Of a DNA stretch of 64,000 bases, positions 60,694-64,000 are shown piece after piece. The stretch is from Stutzerimonas nitrititolerans (GTDB lineage: Bacteria > Pseudomonadota > Gammaproteobacteria > Pseudomonadales > Pseudomonadaceae). The position numbers were made by a program, and so were the translations under genes. How positions within the stretch are numbered: the first letter of the stretch is position 1; each line of letters opens with the position of its first letter. The stretch is from positions 155,931 through 219,930 of the forward strand of contig NZ_RFFL01000008.1 in assembly GCF_003696285.1 (NCBI RefSeq), in the 5' to 3' direction. Below the pieces are notes generated by a model, which was not told the DNA's origin, did no database searches, and saw only the letters and a list, made by a program, of their open reading frames with translations.

Positions 60694-63600
60694 TACACCT
60701 TCTCCACGTTGACCAGGAACGACTTCGACTCGGGCGTCTGGGTGTTGCCGTCACCGATGTAGGGCACCATGGTGTTGGCGATGTACCCCGGCTTGGCCAC
60801 GCCGGTGAAGCCCCAGTGCAGCGGAATGCCGACCTGGTGCACCACCTGCCCGTTGACCTGCAGCGGACGGATGCGCTTGGTCACCACCGCCACGGCGATC
60901 AGATAGCCGCGCTTGGAACTGACGCGCACCCGGTCGCCGGCAGCGATGCCCTTCTCCTGCGCCAGCACCTCGCCGATCTCGACGAACTGCTCGGGCTGGG
61001 CGATGGCGTTGAGCTTGCAGTGCTTGGTCCAGTAGTGGAAATGCTCCGTCAGCCGGTAGGTGGTGCCGGCATAGGGGAACTCGTCGGCGGTGCCGAGCGA
61101 TTCCCACACCGAATCGAACACGCGTGCGGCCGGGCTGCTGATCACCTTGCGGTTTTTCGGGTGCATCGGGTTGACGCCGATGGGCGTCTCGAACGGCTCG
61201 TAATGCTCGGGGAAGGGGCCTTCGGCCATCTTGTCCACGGCAAAGAAACGCGCCACGCCTTCGGGGTTCATGATGAACGGATTCATCCCCGCTTCGGGGT
61301 CGATGCTGGCGTTGTAGTCCGGCACGTCGGTACCGGCCCAGCCCTTGGCCTGCGCATCCCACCAGACCAGCTTCTTGCGGTCCGACCAGGGTTTGCCCTG
61401 GGGGTCGGCCGAGGCGCGGTTATAGAGGATGCGGCGGTTCGCCGGCCAGGCGAAGGCCCAGTTCTGGTGCTGCTTCATGTGGTACGGGTCGCTGTTGTCG
61501 CGCCGCGCCATCAGGTTGCCCTGCTCGGTCCAGGAACCGCAGAAGATCCAGCAGCCCGAAGCGGTGCTGCCGTCGTCCTTCAACTGACTGAACGCGCCCA
61601 GCTGCTGACCGGGACGGGCCACCAGGTTGCCGTTGGCGTCGGTCACCTCGGTCACTGCGTAACCGTTGAATTCCTTGGCCAGTTCCTCGGCCGAGGGTTC
61701 GTGGGCCACCTTGTAGGGCCAGTGCAGGTTGAGGATGGGCTCGGGGAAGACGCCGCCCTCGGTGTGATACAGCTCGCGCAGCCGCGTGTGCAGGCCGGAC
61801 ATGATCCAGATGTCTGGACGTGATTCACCGGGGCCGTCGGCAGCCTTCCAGTGCCACTGCAGCCAGCGGGTACTGTTGACCAGCGAACCGTCTTCCTCAG
61901 CGAAGCAGGTGGTCGGCAGGCTGAACACTTCGGTCTGGATGCTGGCGGTGTCAACGTCGTTGAACTCGTCGTGATTGCGCCAGAACTCGGAAGTTTCGGT
62001 CTGCAGCGGGTCCATCACCACCAGCCACTTGAGCCGGGCCAGCGATTTGACCACGCGGTTCTTGTCCGGCAGCGCCGCCAGCGGGTTGAAGCCTTGGCAA
62101 AAATAGCCGTTCACTTCGTCGCGCGACATCATGTCGAACATGCGCAGCACGTCGTAGCCGGCGCCGCCGTATTCCAGCTTGGGCAGGTAGTCGAAGCACC
62201 AGTCGTTGTCCGCCTGGGCGGCTGGGCCGTACCAGGCCTTCATCAGACTGACGTGGAACTTGCCGTAGTTCTGCCAGTAGGACATCTGTCCCGGTCGCAA
62301 CGGCTTGGGCGAACGCTTGGCAATGTAGGTCGAGTAAACCTGCTCGGCATCCAGCCCCAGGGTCAGGTAGCCCGGCAGCAGGTTGGAGAGCAAGCCGAGG
62401 TCGGTCAGCCCCTGGATGTTGGAGTGCCCGCGCAGCGCGTTGACACCACCGCCCGGCATGCCAACGTTGCCCAGCAGCAACTGGACCATGGCCGCGGTGC
62501 GGATGATCTGTGCGCCGATCGAGTGCTGGGTCCAGCCGAGGGCGTAGAGGATCGTCATGGTCTTGCCCGGCGTCGAGCAGGTGGCGATTTCTTCCCAGAT
62601 CTTCAGCATGCGATCCACGGGCGTACCGCAGATCTGGCTGGCCAGTTCCGGCGTGTAGCGGCTGTAGTGCTGCTTCATCAGCTGGAACACGCAACGCGGG
62701 TGCTGCAGGGTTGGATCGACCTTGGCGTAGCCGTCCTCGCCCAGCTCGTAGGTCCAGCCGGACTTGTCGGTATAGGTGCGTTTCTCGGCGTCGTAGCCGC
62801 TGAACAGCCCATCCTCGAAGCTGAAGCCTTCGCTGACGATGAACGACACGTCGGTGTAGTTGCGCACGTATTCGTGCTGAATCTTGTCGTTGCCGATCAG
62901 GTAGTTGATCAGGCCGCCCAGGAACGCGATATCCGTCCCGGTACGAATGGGCGCGTAATAGTCGGCCACCGAGGCAGTACGGGTGAAGCGTGGATCGACC
63001 ACGATCAGCCGGGCCTTGTTCTCGGACTTGGCTTCGGTCACCCAGCGGAAACCGCAGGGGTGTGCTTCAGCAGCGTTGCCACCCATTACCAGGACCAGGT
63101 CGGCGTTGCCGATATCCGTCCAGGTGTTGGTCATGGCGCCACGGCCGTACGTCGGGGCAAGACTTGCCACCGTCGGGCCGTGTCAGACACGTGCTTGGTT
63201 GTCGAATCCTACGATGCCGAGATTGCGGACGACCTTGTGAGTCAGGTAGCCGGTTTCGTTGGACGCGGCCGAGGCGGCGAGAAAGCCTACCGAGGTCCAG
63301 CGGTTGACCGTCTGGCCCAGCGCGTTCTGCTGCACGAAGTTGGCGTCGCGGTCCTCTTTCATCAGGCGGGCGATGCGATCGAGCGCTTCGTCCCAGGACA
63401 GGCGGGTCCACTCATTGGAGCCGGGCTTGCGCACCATCGGGTGCTGCAGGCGGTTGGGGCTCTTGATGAAGTCCAGCAGGCCGGCGCCCTTGGGGCACAG
63501 GCTGCCGCGGTTGACCGGATGATCCGAGTCGCCCTCGACGTGGATGATCTGCTGAGCGACGTTCTTGCCGCCGCTGCCGCGGCTGTAGAGGATCAGGCCG

Positions 63601-63773
63601 CAGCCTACCGAGCAGTAGGGGCAGGTGTTGCGGGTTTCCTTGGTGTTGGTCAGCTTGAAATGCCGTATCGACTCGGCGAAGGCAGTCTCGGGCGCCATGC
63701 CCAAGGCCGCCATGCTGGTCGCTCCAAGGCCGATACCGCAGACCTTGAAGAACTGGCGACGGTTCATGTCCAT
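60693..63773 (-). CDS. fdoG: Formate dehydrogenase alpha subunit, molybdopterin selenoprotein (in-frame UGA = Sec)
   Basis: 1026 residues read through TGA at 63185-63183 as selenocysteine 197, in [25 protein letters not shown], the FdnG/FdoG active-site context. N-terminal Tat signal NRRQFFK (residues 4-10); [4Fe-4S] cysteines C51, C54, C58 and C93 ([16 protein letters not shown]). The remainder is the bis-MGD DMSO-reductase fold. It oxidises periplasmic formate to CO2. Start ATG 63773 follows AAGGAAG. Without Sec decoding it would look like two truncated genes; it is not a pseudogene. Confidence 0.96.
63154..63171 (-). promoter_or_regulatory. bSECIS hairpin of fdoG
   Basis: Begins 11 bases after the UGA. 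GG-U-GGCA pairs with UGCCCC, leaving a bulged U in the 5' arm and the loop AGUCU: the same bulged U and GU-containing loop that SelB recognises in E. coli fdnG/fdhF. The flanking bases extend the lower stem. Confidence 0.85.
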
Positions 63774-63799
63774 CGTTTCTTCCTTATCAGGCTAAGACG

Positions 63800-64000
63800 G
63801 GCAGGCCCTTGAAAAACGTAGGCGAGGCAGGCAAGACAAGGCAAAAACAGCCGAAGAAGCGCAGTTTAGTTTTGCTAAATGAGCATTACTCACTTCGTTC
63901 GCCCTTCGGGCCGCGCTGAAGCGCGTTAGCCGCAAGCGGCTTTCTGAGGCTGTTTTTAACGTGGTATTTGCCAACGCAGGTAGTTTTTAAGCGGCCTGTT
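63800..64000. repeat. Intergenic inverted-repeat element upstream of fdoG
   Basis: AAAAACAGCC (63843-63852) and GGCTGTTTTT (63948-63957) are inverted arms around several small hairpins (GCGCTGAAGCGC, CCGCAAGCGG). This looks like a dispersed Pseudomonas repeat; no gene is supported. The window ends inside it or shortly after. Confidence 0.6.

Noticed and set aside
60693..63773. fdoG as two genes or a nonsense-mutated pseudogene
   Set aside because: The UGA is in the conserved selenocysteine context, is followed by a bSECIS hairpin, and selA, selB and selC are adjacent.
1..64000. CRISPR arrays, rRNA genes or prophage
   Set aside because: No regularly spaced direct repeats, rRNA sequence or phage structural genes were found.

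Overview
The window is about 63% GC with the gene content and intergenic hairpin repeats of a Pseudomonas. The repeats, the selenocysteine formate dehydrogenase and the accessory genes suggest the P. mendocina/oleovorans group (Ectopseudomonas); that placement is inference. No phage or plasmid genes and no rRNA are seen.

Region 1 (1-3472): the end of an AEC-type transporter, a PrmC-like methyltransferase, a haem-oxygenase-like iron redox protein, a small hydrophilic protein and a PilZ-domain (c-di-GMP) protein.

Region 2 (3504-39489): a compact, apparently complete second (lateral, Laf/Flag-2 type) flagellar system. Blocks: fliMNPQR-flhBA (minus strand); lafK-fliEFGHIJ, flgMN, fliDST-fliK-fliL-lafS-motAB (plus); a ToxR-like regulator (lafZ-like) with a small membrane partner, then the flagellin lafA and flgA (minus); flgBCDEFGHIJKL-lafW (plus). 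It carries its own sigma-54 activator, sigma-28, anti-sigma factor FlgM, stator and flagellin. A promoter-like motif, YTTAAK-N15-GTCGCY, recurs at the same spacing upstream of flgM, fliD, lafA and the PilZ gene. This is probably the recognition site of the cluster's own sigma factor, and it would place the PilZ protein in the lateral flagellar regulon. Unusual points: FliM lacks the N-terminal CheY-binding motif; the LafK receiver domain has no phospho-acceptor aspartate; FlgJ ends in an Slt-type transglycosylase domain; and a 1-kb nested inverted repeat separates fliP from fliQ.

Region 3 (39493-46849): a secreted beta-propeller lactonase, a TonB siderophore receptor with PepSY and small membrane proteins behind a candidate Fur box, a SnoaL-like protein, and a DGPF/YciI protein next to an ECF42-type sigma factor.

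Region 4 (47018-54076): a DctB/DctD-type two-component pair, a SulP anion transporter, a tandem universal stress protein and a cyclopropane fatty acid synthase.

Region 5 (54416-63773, all minus strand): a self-contained selenocysteine module, fdoG-fdoH-fdoI, fdhE, selA, selB and selC (tRNA-Sec). The catalytic subunit fdoG has an in-frame UGA followed by a bSECIS hairpin.
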